A stretch of 64,000 bases of DNA from Ixodes scapularis (Eukaryota > Arthropoda > Arachnida > Ixodida > Ixodidae). Made by a program: the position numbers and the translations under genes. How positions within the stretch are numbered: position 1 is the first letter of the stretch; each line of letters begins with the position of its first letter. Positions 46,130 to 57,001 of the stretch are shown here, in pieces. The stretch lies in NCBI RefSeq assembly GCF_016920785.2, contig NW_024609846.1, positions 84,949,816 through 85,013,815 on the forward strand, in the 5' to 3' direction. Under the pieces are notes generated by a model that saw nothing but the letters and a program-made list of their open reading frames with translations, ran no database searches and was not told the DNA's origin.

Positions 46130-46545
46130 TACATTCCACTCCATCAAGATTGACGGTCCTGTTACCCTATAAGTGTGAGCTCGTTCCGGGCATGACACAG
46201 GTCCTGACCCTAGATGTCCACACTGCGGCGTCCCTGCGACTTGCTACCATCTTTTATGGTCCTGTGAAGGGACGTCACTAGGATGGATATAGGGCAATTA
46301 ACACCTTACCACCGCACCTTAGACCAATGACCCTTCGGGAATGGACGCATCCAAAAACCTCAGCACCCGCAGAACGAAATCTCATCTTCACATCAATCAT
46401 CTCCTACCTCCGGTCCTCTGGGATTGGACGCTACGTCTAATCCATCACCATCATCACTACCCCTCTCCCACTTCCCCTTCCCCCATGCCACATGAGGTTC
46501 CATAGACCAGAGGCATGGAAATTAAATAAATGTTTCATTCAATCA
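46130..46545 (+). mobile_element. 3' end of a dead non-LTR retrotransposon
   Basis: One frame reads DTGPDPRCPHCGVPATCYHL then LWSCEG, the cysteine/histidine motif that closes the ORF2 of I/R1-like elements. After stop codons and a frame change, a second frame reads LRPMTLREWTHP and ends IISYLRSSGIGRYV at TAA (46438-46440). The 3' UTR ends in ATTAAATAAATGTTTCATTC. Reverse transcriptase and RNase H domains are missing. Confidence 0.8.
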
Positions 46546-46565
46546 ATCATGTCCAGTGAAGTGCA

Positions 46566-46697
46566 CTCAAATATGGCCTCTAGTGAATACCCACTCTTAT
46601 CATCTTATGCAGTCTCCAAAGAGGAAATATTAGAAAATGTGCGGATGAGCGAATCAAACTTGATTATAGCGAGTATTCACTGGATGCCATATTTGAG
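46566..46697. repeat. inverted repeat, 26-bp arms
   Basis: ACTCAAATATGGCCTCTAGT pairs with ACTGGATGCCATATTTGAGT about 80 bp apart. It sits directly after the retrotransposon tail. Confidence 0.7.
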
Positions 46698-46867
46698 TCT
46701 GCTGTTCACTGTGCATGCTCGGAACGACCTAACATCATTAGGATGCCATGACCGGCAGTGTGGTTGTGTGGAGTGCACATTGCAAAAGTAATGTGGAAGC
46801 TCTCCGTCGGCATGCTCTCGGCAGACACATACTTGGATACGGCCACCGGCAAATAACCCCGACCGAT

Positions 46868-47056
46868 ACATGGGCGTACCAACGGGGGGGCAAAGCATGT
46901 GTTTTGCCCCCCCCCCCCCCCGGAAACAGCCGCCACTGTGCAGGGCAAACACTGGCCGGCGGCGCCGAAGGGATACCATGGGCACCACCCCCCGGCCCTG
47001 GGGGGTGTCTGGTTTGGCCCCCCACTCAAAAGCAAGTTGGTACGCCACTGCCCTGA
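46868..47056. repeat. short MITE with GGCGTACCAA / TTGGTACGCC ends and poly-C core
   Basis: GGGCGTACCAACGGGGGGGC at the left and AGTTGGTACGCCACTGCC at the right are inverted. The core has a C tract and the block GGCCGGCGGCGCCG. It lies about 130 bp before MRPL20 exon 2. Confidence 0.6.
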
Positions 47057-47184
47057 TAGTTTTCATGGGCTCCTTGGCTCGGTACACATTGTTCCACTGA
47101 GTCACCCCGCATCTTTGCCACGCTCGCTGAAATTCAACAACCACCGCCTACTCCTCATGGCGTCGCGCATCCCGTCTCTCGCAG

Positions 47185-47373
47185 AACTTCTACGGGCGGC
47201 GGCGCAACTGCTTCACTATTGCCATCCGCAGTGTGGAGAAGGCCCTGACGCACGTGGCCGAGGGGCGCCAGGTCAAGAAGACTGAGATGGGCCGGCTCTG
47301 GAAAACGAGGACCGAGGCGGCCGCCCAGGAGCTGGGCTTTAACTACGCCAACCTGCGACACAACCTGACCAAG
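47185..47373 (+). CDS. MRPL20: MRPL20 exon 2
   Basis: 63 codons from NFYGRRRNCFTIAIRSVEKA to LGFNYANLRHNLTK. The xFxGRKNRC-like basic motif near the start and the LWxxRxxAAxQExGxxY block are the hallmarks of bL20. The acceptor is GTCTCTCGCAG and the donor GTAAGG, phase 0 on both sides. Confidence 0.96.
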
Positions 47374-48109
47374 GTAAGGGCCCTGTCGTGGCTCTGCTGG
47401 AAACAGCAGCCGTGTAGAGACTAGGGACAACTAATAGCTAAGCTAGTGACGAAAGGCAGAGTCTACGAAGGCCTGCAGGGAAATAGAACGGCTTATGTGG
47501 CACCTTGCTTGAGCCGAAAGTATGTGGGTGGCCCGGGATCAGGCAGACCCACAAAGCGAAGGAAAGAGATTTGCAAGCATGTCGGGGTTGGAACAATAGG
47601 TACTAACATATTTTCATGCGTTTCCAATCGGTGCAAAGGGGTAATGGGACCTGAGACTCGCTGCATGGGCTGCTGACGCTGCTGGTTGGTTGGGGCTATC
47701 TGCAAACGGTAACACACACGAATGAGCGTTCTGTGACGCCATAGACTTTCCAGTGGAATCAAAACCACATACTGTTTAGAACTTTGAGACTACCATAAAA
47801 TACCGGAGAAACGCCTACCCCACTTTCACTGAAAATTTTGTTAATCTAGACATGGGCATTTGTCCAGTCAAATCGGGCGCTTAACATATAATTTTTAGAA
47901 TTCCCAAGTTTGGGAAATGTTAATAGTGGGCTCTTGAACGAAGTAGGCGCTTCCGCGGTATATTACGGTATGAGTTCACTGCTCCCCACACTTCAACGCT
48001 GCTGTGCAAGCGGCAGACTTTTGTGGCAAGGTGCTGTCGTAGTGGCTATCATATCAACTGCTCATGACTTAGAGGGGGAGGGAGGTAGTTGGGGTGCTCA
48101 TGCGGTTGA

Positions 48110-50160
48110 TTGATTCTCAAGTTCGTTTGGTCAGTATCTCAACATCAAGCAACACAGTGTAGATAGAGCTGACGACGTGGCCCTCTGGACTACCGCCCCG
48201 ACTAAGACATATAGCAAGATGCAACAAACCCTCCAGGACGGATTGACTATAGTTGTAGACGAGATTTCTAGACTAGGCCTTACGCTTTCCGCCTCCAAAA
48301 CAGCTGCCCTTCAATACCATCCAACGGCTAGAACATCGATCAACAAAATCTACACAATTAACGGAACAGATGTAGCACGTGTCCGAACGTACTCCTACCT
48401 GGGGTTTCTTCTGGATGACCGCATCTCCTGGAAGCCTGCAGTCAAGGCAACACTGATCAGATGTCGCCGCCACCTCAATGCCGTTCGAATGATGATGGGC
48501 AGCAGGTGGGGAACGTCTCAGGTCATGATGCTACAGTTATACAGAGGCCTCATTCTTTCGAGATTATTATACGCCTTGCCGCTGATTCACTTGAGCAACG
48601 CACAGTCTGCAGCCATTGAGACCCTGCAAAGGATTGCACTTCGCTTCTGTCTGGGTTTACCGAGATACTCCCCGAACATTCCAACGCTGGTTGAAGCGAG
48701 GGTCAACCTTGTCGAGAACCACGGCAGAGAGCTGACACTTCGCCACATCGCAAGGCAAACATCCTGCCGGTCAACAGAGTCCCTCTTGAACCATATTCGA
48801 AGTTGTCCTCAATCTCGCCTTGGATCTCTCGCTAGAGACTTTGGAGGAATTGTGGGCCCCTTAGATAGAATCTACCCGGCACCACCACCTTACGCCTCGC
48901 CGCTGAACATCAGTGAATCTATTCCGGAACTCAGAAGCAAACGCTTCACAGCCCAAGTTGTCGCTCGGACCCTCGCAGAATACCGAATTGAGGTGGATTT
49001 TCTAGGATGGATGCATGTATATACCGACGGCTCGGTACTTCATAGCCGCAAATCATCCACTGCAGCAGTTTTTATACCGGAACTAAAAATGGCCAAATCA
49101 AGGAAACTGAGCTTTCACACTACATCTACCACTGCCGAACTTGCCGCGCTTTGGCTAGGCCTTGACATCCTCGACAGTATCCCTCACAGTGGAAAGGCAG
49201 TGTTCCTCACAGATTCCAGAATAGCTTTACAACTTCTCGGTAGCCTTGAAGACGCCCCACAATATGCCAGATACATTGGACACATGACAAGAAACCTAGA
49301 GTCTAAAGGATGGCATATAGCATACCAATGGCTGCCATCACACGTCGGTATCTCGGGCAATGAGACAGCCGATCGTCTCGCTAATGCAGCTCACCACATT
49401 CATGTACCAACACTTGTTATACCAAAAATGTATGAGGCCAGACTTATTATTCACAAAGAAATAGAGAAACTTCATCCGGACACGCGCGTCTCTACCGGGA
49501 AGCCACCCACACGCGTGCCTCCAAAGCTGTCCCGAGCCTCCGCTTCTCTACTGCACAGACTTCGCACTGGTTGTGCCTTTACTGCGAAAGCCCTTCACCG
49601 TATGGACCCAACAATAAACCCAAACTGTCCATCCTGTGATGTTCCCGAGGACCAGGACCATCTCCTCTGGACCTGCCCTACTCTAGCGGACAAAAGAAAA
49701 TCGCTTCTCGACGGCCTGCGGCAAGCAGGCGTAGCAAGTGCTACAACACAGGACATTCTTTTTCCCACAGGTTCTGCACGCGATGTCTCGAGAACATTCG
49801 CCGCACTTCTCAAGTTCTTGGAGGACACCAGTTTATTTGACCGCCTCTAACCCCGGTGTCTGACATACACTGGGCGATGGCAACACTTCAACAACCGAGC
49901 CACAAAAACTGCTGACCAATTGTTCTTTTTTTTTTTTTTTTTTTTCCTTTTTCTTTTTGATCTTTTTTCATTCCATTTTTCCTCTCTTCTCTTTTCAATC
50001 TGTTCTTTTTCTTTACCTCTCTTCTTTCTTTAACTTTTTCTCATCTCCCCTTTCATCCCCCTCCCTTCCCCGGAACTAACTCGCCCCCACTAAAGAAGTG
50101 GCCAACATGTTCCGGCTTTCCGCTACCCTCACCACTAACTACTACTACTACTAATGTAGA
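48110..50160 (+). mobile_element. 5'-truncated non-LTR retrotransposon (I/R1-like group)
   Basis: A copy in MRPL20 intron 2, sense to the gene. It begins just before the reverse transcriptase active site and carries an intact C-terminal open frame (48177-49850). It then has a T- and CT-rich 3' region (49928-50060) and finishes in a CTACTACTACTACTA run near 50150. Most of ORF2, all of ORF1 and the 5' UTR are missing, the usual result of incomplete target-primed reverse transcription. The sequence 47374-48109 shows no feature. Confidence 0.88.
48177..49850 (+). CDS. reverse transcriptase C-terminus plus RNase H, retrotransposon ORF2 fragment
   Basis: About 557 codons without a stop. Just upstream the frame reads RADDVALW, the catalytic [YF]ADD box of reverse transcriptase with arginine in place of the aromatic residue. 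Next come the thumb region (LGLTLSASKTAALQY, YLGFLLDDRISW) and an RNase HI domain with YTDGS (about residue 281), TAELAALWLGL (about 320), TDSRIAL (about 344) and LPSHVGISGNETADRLAN (about 385). It ends with a CPSCDVPEDQDHLLWTCP cysteine/histidine motif (about 482). The frame is open but the enzyme is incomplete and cannot retrotranspose. GTG, not ATG, stands at 48177, so translation start is undefined. Confidence 0.9.
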   Translation: MALWTTAPTKTYSKMQQTLQDGLTIVVDEISRLGLTLSASKTAALQYHPTARTSINKIYTINGTDVARVRTYSYLGFLLDDRISWKPAVKATLIRCRRHLNAVRMMMGSRWGTSQVMMLQLYRGLILSRLLYALPLIHLSNAQSAAIETLQRIALRFCLGLPRYSPNIPTLVEARVNLVENHGRELTLRHIARQTSCRSTESLLNHIRSCPQSRLGSLARDFGGIVGPLDRIYPAPPPYASPLNISESIPELRSKRFTAQVVARTLAEYRIEVDFLGWMHVYTDGSVLHSRKSSTAAVFIPELKMAKSRKLSFHTTSTTAELAALWLGLDILDSIPHSGKAVFLTDSRIALQLLGSLEDAPQYARYIGHMTRNLESKGWHIAYQWLPSHVGISGNETADRLANAAHHIHVPTLVIPKMYEARLIIHKEIEKLHPDTRVSTGKPPTRVPPKLSRASASLLHRLRTGCAFTAKALHRMDPTINPNCPSCDVPEDQDHLLWTCPTLADKRKSLLDGLRQAGVASATTQDILFPTGSARDVSRTFAALLKFLEDTSLFDRL

Positions 50161-51109
50161 TAGACCACTCACTTTGTTACACTCATTTGCTGCATTGTTG
50201 CAAAACACGTTTAAAATATTTGAGTTCCCTGTGACCTTTTCTTTGACAGTCCTGCTACAAAAAGTTTCCCCGGTGAAGATTGTGTTGTCGACGCCAATAG
50301 CTGAATTTTGACGCACTTGACTGCACATCATCTTTTAACCCTTTGACGGTCGTCACCCTACATGTACGGTGGCGAATAGACATTTGAAGGTGTCGGCGTA
50401 AACATGAACTGGTGCGTTCCGCAGGAGATGTTGCTACTCATGTGATGGGCAAACTATATAAACATTATATTTGCACGGTATTTCGCTTTGCTGCGGATAT
50501 TCATAGTTTCCAAATTAGGCGCTCCACGGACATAATATGCGCAAGATGGTCACTTCGCATTTTGGTGGTTCTGGAAGTAGTGACAATTAGAACGCTGGCT
50601 CTTCCAATTCAGACTTTTCATCCTGTTCAGAATCTGAAACCGAAGGAATGTCGCGGAAGCGGTCGCGCCGAAATGAAGCCTAATGGAAAAAAGGTGACCA
50701 CTTTTCGCCTTCAACATTTTCATTTGATGCTTCTAAACCTGACACAAGCACTGTATATGCTCCCACTAAATAACTAAGAAAAAATGTGTGTGTCAACCCT
50801 TTCTTTATACAATTACTTCGAAAACAAAACACCGTCCCTGAGAAAATCTTTTGGGAAAAGAACAACACCATCAAAGGGTAAGATCTCCTTAAACAGCAAA
50901 CACGAAGAATGTGACTCCGACGAGATGGGTTGGCAATTCTCAACATGCTCATTGAATCTGCTATTATAGTAGCCAAAGCTCGCTTGGCAGTTGATTAGCC
51001 ACTTAAACAGCTTGACAATGTTCCCACACCCCGGTTCGGAGGTTGGGTATGTTCCATCATGTGACCAAGTGGATAAAATGATAGCCACTATAGCCCGTTA
51101 CGACTCAAA

Positions 51110-51245
51110 AAGGTAGGGTGAGGGAAAGGAAGGCTGGGGAGGAGGAAGCAGACGGAATGCTGGAGAAGAGAGGGGAAACCTCCTCCTCTCTTTAGCGTTC
51201 CATCTGCTTCCTCCTCCATGGCCTTCCCTTCCCTCGCCCTACCTT
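51110..51245. repeat. palindromic MITE, purine/pyrimidine arms
   Basis: Left arm AGGTAGGGTGAGGGAAAGGA, right arm TCCCTTCCCTCGCCCTACCT, about 60 bp each. GGAGGAGGAAGCAGACGGAA pairs with TTCCATCTGCTTCCTCCTCC. The rest of 50161-51794 shows nothing recognisable. Confidence 0.8.
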
Positions 51246-51794
51246 CTTGAGCTGTAATTTACTATAGAATAGCATCCCTCTGCCAAAGTCAGGCACTCAC
51301 GCAGTGCCGTTAAGGTTAGGGAGCAGTGAGCATGCCTGTCAGTGTGGAGACATCCTTTGTTGCCTGTGGTGCCATCATGGTTGAGTTGTCTACACCCTAC
51401 ATCAGCGCATCTGTTTGGAGGAACTCTAGTAGAAATGACAACTGAACGGATGTCCATGGGGATGTTTAAAAAGAACATTGTGATCCCTTCATGTAACATT
51501 TTTCTCTTCAATGGATGACGGACTTTGAGGCCAACCTCAAAGGAATGGCAGTATCTGAAGTAAATAAAAAGGAATGCTTGCAAATCTTCGAACGCTCATA
51601 GCATTAGCCCCAGTCCACTATTGAAAAAAAGTATGAGGATCACCACAATATAAAAATCTTTTTGTTCAATAATCCAGTACAAAATGACCAGACAGACGTA
51701 AGTATTGGTGGTGCAAAAATATCAATGGAATGAGAAAGTTCATAATGTCCTGACTTGAGTTAAACCCCAGGGTCAAATAAATTCACACGAACCA

Positions 51795-52035
51795 CACGGT
51801 GAGATGCGCTCGAAAAGAGATCCGCTGGAAGCTTCGGACGGCTTGGCTTCTTCTTGTCCCTGAAGCAAACAAGTCTGAGACGTGCTCGAAAAGAGATCCC
51901 TTGGAAGCTTCGGACGGCTTGGCTTTTTCTTGCCCCTGAAGCAAACAAGTCTGAAACGCGCTCGAAAAGAGATTTCTTGGAAGCTTTGGAGGGCTTGGCT
52001 TCTTCTTGTCCCTGAAGCAAACAAGTCTGTCGATA
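51795..52035. repeat. 78-bp minisatellite, three copies
   Basis: Three tandem units carry CGCTCGAAAAGAGAT, TTGGAAGCTTCGGACGGCTT and CCCTGAAGCAAACAAGTCTG. Units differ at a few positions only. 78 is a multiple of three, so minus-strand frames remain open and show a 26-residue repeat, which is a by-product. It lies about 110 bp upstream of MRPL20 exon 3. Confidence 0.9.
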
Positions 52036-52142
52036 AAACATTGGCTGCCACATCGAGGTTTCCACGGGTACCCTTTTCTCGGGGGTTTCAAATGCTCGGT
52101 TCTCATTACTGTTTTCTGAACCACCTCGTTCCCCCTGTGCAG

Positions 52143-52208
52143 TGCTCCATTGCGCTGGACCGGCGGATATTGTCCGACCTGGCATACTCTGAGCCACGCA
52201 CCTTCAAG
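52143..52208 (+). CDS. MRPL20: MRPL20 exon 3
   Basis: 22 codons reading CSIALDRRILSDLAYSEPRT then FK. This is the conserved LNRKxLADLAxxEPxTFK block of bL20. The acceptor is CCCCCTGTGCAG and the donor GTGAGT. A three-copy 78-bp minisatellite ends about 110 bp upstream. Confidence 0.95.
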
Positions 52209-53339
52209 GTGAGTTCCAGTCGGTAGCGGGTGTTCAGCCGCCAGCAGCGAGAATGTTTATGTGCATGCCATCCATGTCCTGCGATTCTTAATCTTTGCGA
52301 TTTGTGCGGGTGCTCTACCATTTTCGGTAGTCTGTTTGCACCGTAGGGCCCGGCCTTCACGGCAAACAGTGAGAAAGCATGGCATAGGGAATGCAGTTTG
52401 TGCGACACTTTTAACAGTATTGCATGAGAGTAAAAGCTGGTTCACACACTTGCGACTGCTTACAACTGCGTGTCGTAAAACCTCCCTCTTCGAGTGAACT
52501 CACTGGAGTTAACTATGGTGCATCATTCTTTCTTTTTGGGCTTGAAAAACTTTTGACGATGCCATAAACCACATTTCCTAATAGAGTAGATAGTATGCAT
52601 ACATTTGATCTCGTAAATAGTACCGCAAAATCTCCGCTCTAGTAAACGCAGTTGAAAGGTCACGTCGTAGATGGCACCAGCGTGCCAGTCTGTTCTCTCT
52701 TCGTAGATGTCACAAGAGCTTAATCCTAAGCAAATGCAAGTGTGTAAATGGGCCTTTAGAGACGAGGTTGTGAGCAAAATTATATGGCGATCATTTCTAA
52801 GAAAAGTTCTGCAAGCGCCTCAGACTCCTGTGGGGTAGCCTCAGTTTTTGGTACTTTCTCTGAATGTATTTCAGACGTGGTCACGCCAATAGTGGCTTCA
52901 ATGAACCGTAATATGTGTTGCAAGTGAGCCAGGTAGTGTCTGCGCGAGACACGTATAGCCGCGGGACGTTGCGTAAAAAGTGTGTCTCTCTTTGGCCGCT
53001 GTGCCGTCGAGGGTGACTAACATTTTCATCTGTGAAAGGAATGCCTTAGCTCCTAGACCTTGACCTACTTTTAGCGTTGGTTCCGCCATTACTGAACGCA
53101 TGGCACCGATCTAGGCCCGTTTTGCCTGACCTCGCCTTGTTCTTGCCGTTTTGTGGGCTGGCAGCGAACACATCAACATGTTTTAGGCTTGCCTTCCAGA
53201 AATCAAATTTCGCGAGTTTCGTCATTAAAACTGATGTGCGGCATTACTCTGTGTAGACTCCACGGTCTCGACGCATTCGAGGAACCGGGTGACACGTTTC
53301 ACACTCAACCGCGAGTGTGAAAGAGGGAAGTTTTTACAC

Positions 53340-54686
53340 TACCGTATTTGCACGAATATAACGCGGCCACGAATATAACGCGAGGGCAGGTTTTGATGCC
53401 CTCAAAAAGAAAAAAAAAATATATTATTACTATTATAATGCGAACCGAGGCCGCGTCAATGGAATGTAAAAAGTCAATGGAAATAGAAGAAATATCAGTT
53501 CATGTTTTGACTGCACTCATCCTCACTGCTCAGGTCCTTCCGTTTACAATCCACTTGGCGACTAGCAGATAAGCGGGAGGCACTCACTTGATCGAATGAC
53601 GTTTTAGCGAACGCCCACGTTTCACCGAATGACACTTTACCGAATAGTCGGACGCCGCGAAGCAGCGTTTTCGGGTGGGCCAACTGGGTTCACATTTTTG
53701 TAATGAGCCGCCGCAGACTGTCCCCGCGAAGCGGCGTAAAGCGCAACACAGCGGATGGGTTAACGCGCGCCCCCGTTATTCGCTAAAACGTCAATTCGCT
53801 CAAACGTCGCTGTTCGCCAAAACGTCATTTGCTCATTTGATATGGACCGCAGATAAGCAGCAGCGCGGCACCTGCTTGTCTGGTAGTTCCCTTTTCTTCC
53901 GTGCGAGCTCCTCGACAGCCCACAATCCAAACAAGGCACGAAGCAGAAGCACCAACACACAAACACCAGATCATTCTGGAGCAGAAACTAAACAATGCGC
54001 AGGCAGAAAAAAGACGGGAGGCACTCACTTGATCGAATGACGTTTTAGCGAACACCCACGTTTCACCGAATGACACTTTAGCGAATAGTCAGACGCCGCG
54101 AAGCGGCGTTTTCGGGTGGGCCAAATGGGTTCACATTTTTGTAATGAGCCGCCGCAGACTGTCGCCGCGAAGCGGCGTAAAGCGCAGCTCGGCGGATGGG
54201 TTAACGCGCGCCCCCGTTATTCGCTAAAACGTCAATTCGCTCAAATGTCGCAGTTCGCTAAAACGTCATTCGCTGATGTGATATGGACCTTGCAAATGCG
54301 GTTCGTTATCTTGGCTTGGCTTGTGTTAGCTTGACTTGGCCCGGCTTGGCTCGAATTGGCCAAAACCCGCATGGCGCGCGCGCGCGCGCTGAGTTTCTGC
54401 GGCGTGCGCGCGTTGTACAAACACAAAAGCGATAAAAATAATGCTTTTTTTTATGTTTTCTATTCGCCCCTTCACGTGGCCCAATAGCTAATAAACTCCC
54501 TTCCACACCCCCACTTCTTTTCACACCGGATATTTTGGATTGAGCCGGAGGAATGGCTTTCTCCTCTGGCTTTCTCCTGACTCGCGCGCCTCTTGGCTGA
54601 ACTCGATTCCGAATATAACGCGAGGTGCGTTTTGGAGCACGTAATTTTGAAAGAAAAACTCGCGTTATATTCGTGCAAATACGGTA
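53340..54686. mobile_element. 1.35-kb TA-flanked TIR element with internal 270-bp duplication
   Basis: The left end TACCGTATTTGCACGAATAT and right end ATATTCGTGCAAATACGGTA are perfect inverts; TA flanks both, as in Tc1/mariner-type insertions. Inside, 53574-53846 and 54018-54289 are direct copies carrying ATTCGCTAAAACGTCAATTC and GAAGCGGCGTAAAGCGCA. No transposase was recognised. It lies in MRPL20 intron 3; the rest of that intron shows nothing. Confidence 0.88.
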
Positions 54687-55054
54687 TTTCTTGAAACGCC
54701 CTCAGACTTAACGGGCTACCGTATGGCACTGCATTCCAGAAGAAGGTGCCAACTGTGCCAAAAACCGGCGTTCACGAACACTTCCGGGCAAGTGCCCGAG
54801 TTACGTCTGGCATGAGGGCTTCTTTTGGCGCACGAGCATGGTCTTAATGGCCGACAAGCATGTCTTAAAAGCCGACTTGCAACCTCGGTTTTCGGCAGGG
54901 AAGGTAATCTTCTTGGCACTCTCCTCTCTGAAACTGCAAGGAGTGCCATAATGGTGCAAGTTGGGAGATTGAGAAGGTATAGGAAAGGAGGGTGTGAAGT
55001 GGAAAGTGCGAAGTATATGTTGCTCGTTTAAATGCGAGTTCCTTCTCGATGCAG

Positions 55055-55159
55055 AGCCTTGTGAACATTGCTCGTGCCAAGCGCCACCTGGAACCGCCGA
55101 ACGAGAAGGCCGCTTTGGAAGCACCGCCGGAAGGCGTCTTCACCAGGGGCATGTTGTAG
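55055..55159 (+). CDS. MRPL20: MRPL20 exon 4 (stop codon)
   Basis: 34 codons plus TAG reading SLVNIARAKRHLEPPNEKAA, then LEAPPEGVFTRGML. The SLxxIA start continues the TFK of exon 3 as in other bL20m proteins, and EGVF/EGIF near the C-terminus is typical. The acceptor is CTCGATGCAG. Confidence 0.92.
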   Translation, partial: SLVNIARAKRHLEPPNEKAALEAPPEGVFTRGML

Positions 55160-55318
55160 CCATGTGGTGCCAGTCAGGGTGAGGCCCTTTTTTTTTTTTT
55201 TTTTTTTTTGCCACTAGTTTATTTTTCAAGGTACTTCACACATTGGTCGCACAGGTGCTGGTATTGTTATATGCACTCTGCTTAAATCGATTTGTCGAGC
55301 TACTTTACTAGTATAGTA

Positions 55319-55438
55319 CTGAGCTCAGTGGCAAGTCCACCTTCTCCCTCCAATATACAGGGTGTTTCCAGAAACACACTGAGCTCAATGGCAGGTCCAC
55401 CTTCCCCCTCTGATATACAGGGCGTTTCCGGAAACACA
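55319..55438. repeat. 60-bp tandem duplication
   Basis: Two units each contain CTGAGCTCA, TGGCA, GTCCACCTTC and ATATACAGGGTGTTTCC/ATATACAGGGCGTTTCC. The second unit runs into the left arm of the outer palindromic element, so the duplication includes that element's terminus. Confidence 0.8.
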
Positions 55439-55504
55439 GCCAAAATCGTTCCTGCGAAAACTATGCATCGCATGGAAAAAAGGTTGATGCTGTAGTGATC
55501 TGTG

Positions 55505-56447
55505 TCAAAGGGGCACTGACACCCCAAAGGTTGTATTTTTTTTTATTGTCTAAAACTATGCAAATTGTAGTCATGGACATGCAAAAAAGTACCGCATTAC
55601 AAAAAAAAAATTTTTTCGCACGCGTGTCTTTTTATTTTTGCTGCCCTTCTCTCTCGCTTTTCACCTCCTCGCTTCTTTTGATTTGCGACGTCAAAAATCA
55701 TGAAATTTAGAAGCTTTGTAGGCGACATTTCTGCAACATTTAATAACGGCAATCGTAAAACATAGTATTTTTTAACGCAATTGCGAACGCAGGACGGCCT
55801 TCTTTTTGAAATACCAAAAATCGCAGTCCGGTGTGATGTCGCCTCCTGGATTTCTATCCTCCCTCGGAAAACATGGCGGCGCTCGACGCACATAGCAAAG
55901 GATGATCGGTAGGTTGGGGAATCGGACGAACGGGTCTTTTTTAGTTTCCCGACGACCTCTCAGACTTGGAAAAGGAAATCGTCAGATGGTCAAAACAGCT
56001 GGGTTTGGAATCTGTGTATAATAGTTTCGGTTGTTACTCCGCCGGGGCAGCCTTTCAGACGTCAAGCGTTGTCTGCTCGCCGTGATAGGCAGGCGGCATG
56101 GTACACACGGAGGAAGCCAAACCGGTTTTTCTCGGTAAGCCGGCACCTTTCTCTTCGCCTCCTCACCTCCTCGCTTTGGGTCGCAGTGGCAATGACTGGT
56201 TTGGAGCGGAGCGGGGGCGTGAAAGAAAGTCGACTCGCAGGACTCTGCAATATTTGACGTCGCCGCACTGGTGCGGATCGCACGGGAACTTCAAATTCGG
56301 CATTTGGAAATTTTTTATTTTTTTTTCACAAATACTGAATTCCCAAGCTTCGAATTTTGAGGGTAATGTCTGGGCATAGTTTTCAATCGTTTCGAATAAT
56401 AAAAAAAAAAAAAAAAAAAAGATTTTGATGTGTCAGTGCCCCTTTAA
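55505..56447. mobile_element. TTAA-chain element A
   Basis: Left end TCAAAGGGGCACTGACACC, right end GTGTCAGTGCCCCTTTAA. The right TTAA (56444-56447) is shared with element B. The left TTAA is TCAA here, either mutated or part of the outer arm. The interior is non-coding with poly-T and poly-A runs. Confidence 0.8.
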
Positions 56448-57001
56448 AGGTACACTGACAGGGTATTTATGCTTGCCGAGGTTTTTACTTGTACATGATA
56501 CATGACATATGAGAGGCCACCAACCCAGAACAGAATTTTCAGCTTGAAATTCGGTTTCTTTCCTCCCAAAAACCGCCGATCGAGAACTGGCCAGTTTGAG
56601 TCGCGCTCACTCTTCTCCGTGGTCACGGGCCGTTTTCTAAGGTTTAGACGTAACCACCAAATATAATCAAAGTTGTAGGTCATTGAAAGTATGCACACAA
56701 TACTAAAAATAGAAAAGAACTATGATACCTATTTTTGGGGGCTTCTAAAAAGCTGCAAATGCGTTGTTTGGGGGAAAAAAGTATCACAGCCACGTGACTT
56801 CCGCCACCTTTCTCCTCCTCTACATTTCTTCTTCCTCCCCAGTCCAGTTTCAGTTTCAGGCAGTTGCGTTTTTTTACTTTATTAAAAATATACATGATGC
56901 TGTAGCAAAATATCGATTAGGTAGCTTTCTGACACCATAATAAATCGCCTGGCAAAAAATAAAAAAAATAAAAAAATTTGGGGGGTGTCAGTGTTTCTTA
57001 A
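56444..57001. mobile_element. TTAA-chain element B (family B, copy 3)
   Basis: Left end TTAAAGGTACACTGACAGGG, right end GGGTGTCAGTGTTTCTTAA. At about 558 bp this is the most compact copy of the family also seen at 4423-5795 and 17530-19297. It shares TTAA 56998-57001 with element C. Confidence 0.85.

Larger units (their letters stand above)
45085..55159 (+). other. MRPL20: MRPL20 gene, mitochondrial ribosomal protein bL20m (complete, 4 exons)
   Basis: Four exons (45085-45174, 47185-47373, 52143-52208, 55055-55159), all phase 0, encode 30+63+22+34 = 149 residues, the same length as the human protein. bL20m is a component of the large subunit of the mitochondrial ribosome and binds 16S-type rRNA. 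Introns are about 2.0, 4.8 and 2.8 kb. The gene is head to head with PRODH. No AATAAA was recognised close after the stop; poly-T follows at 55191, so the 3' end is unplaced. Confidence 0.95.

Noticed and set aside
51110..51245. microRNA precursor
   Set aside because: Arms are too long and uniformly paired, and such palindromes recur as dispersed elements; MITE is simpler.
51760..52197. Minus-strand frames with 26-residue repeats
   Set aside because: By-product of the 78-bp tandem repeat in an MRPL20 intron.
53574..54289. CRISPR-like direct repeats
   Set aside because: Two 270-bp copies inside a TIR element, no short repeats with regular spacers, and the genome is eukaryotic.
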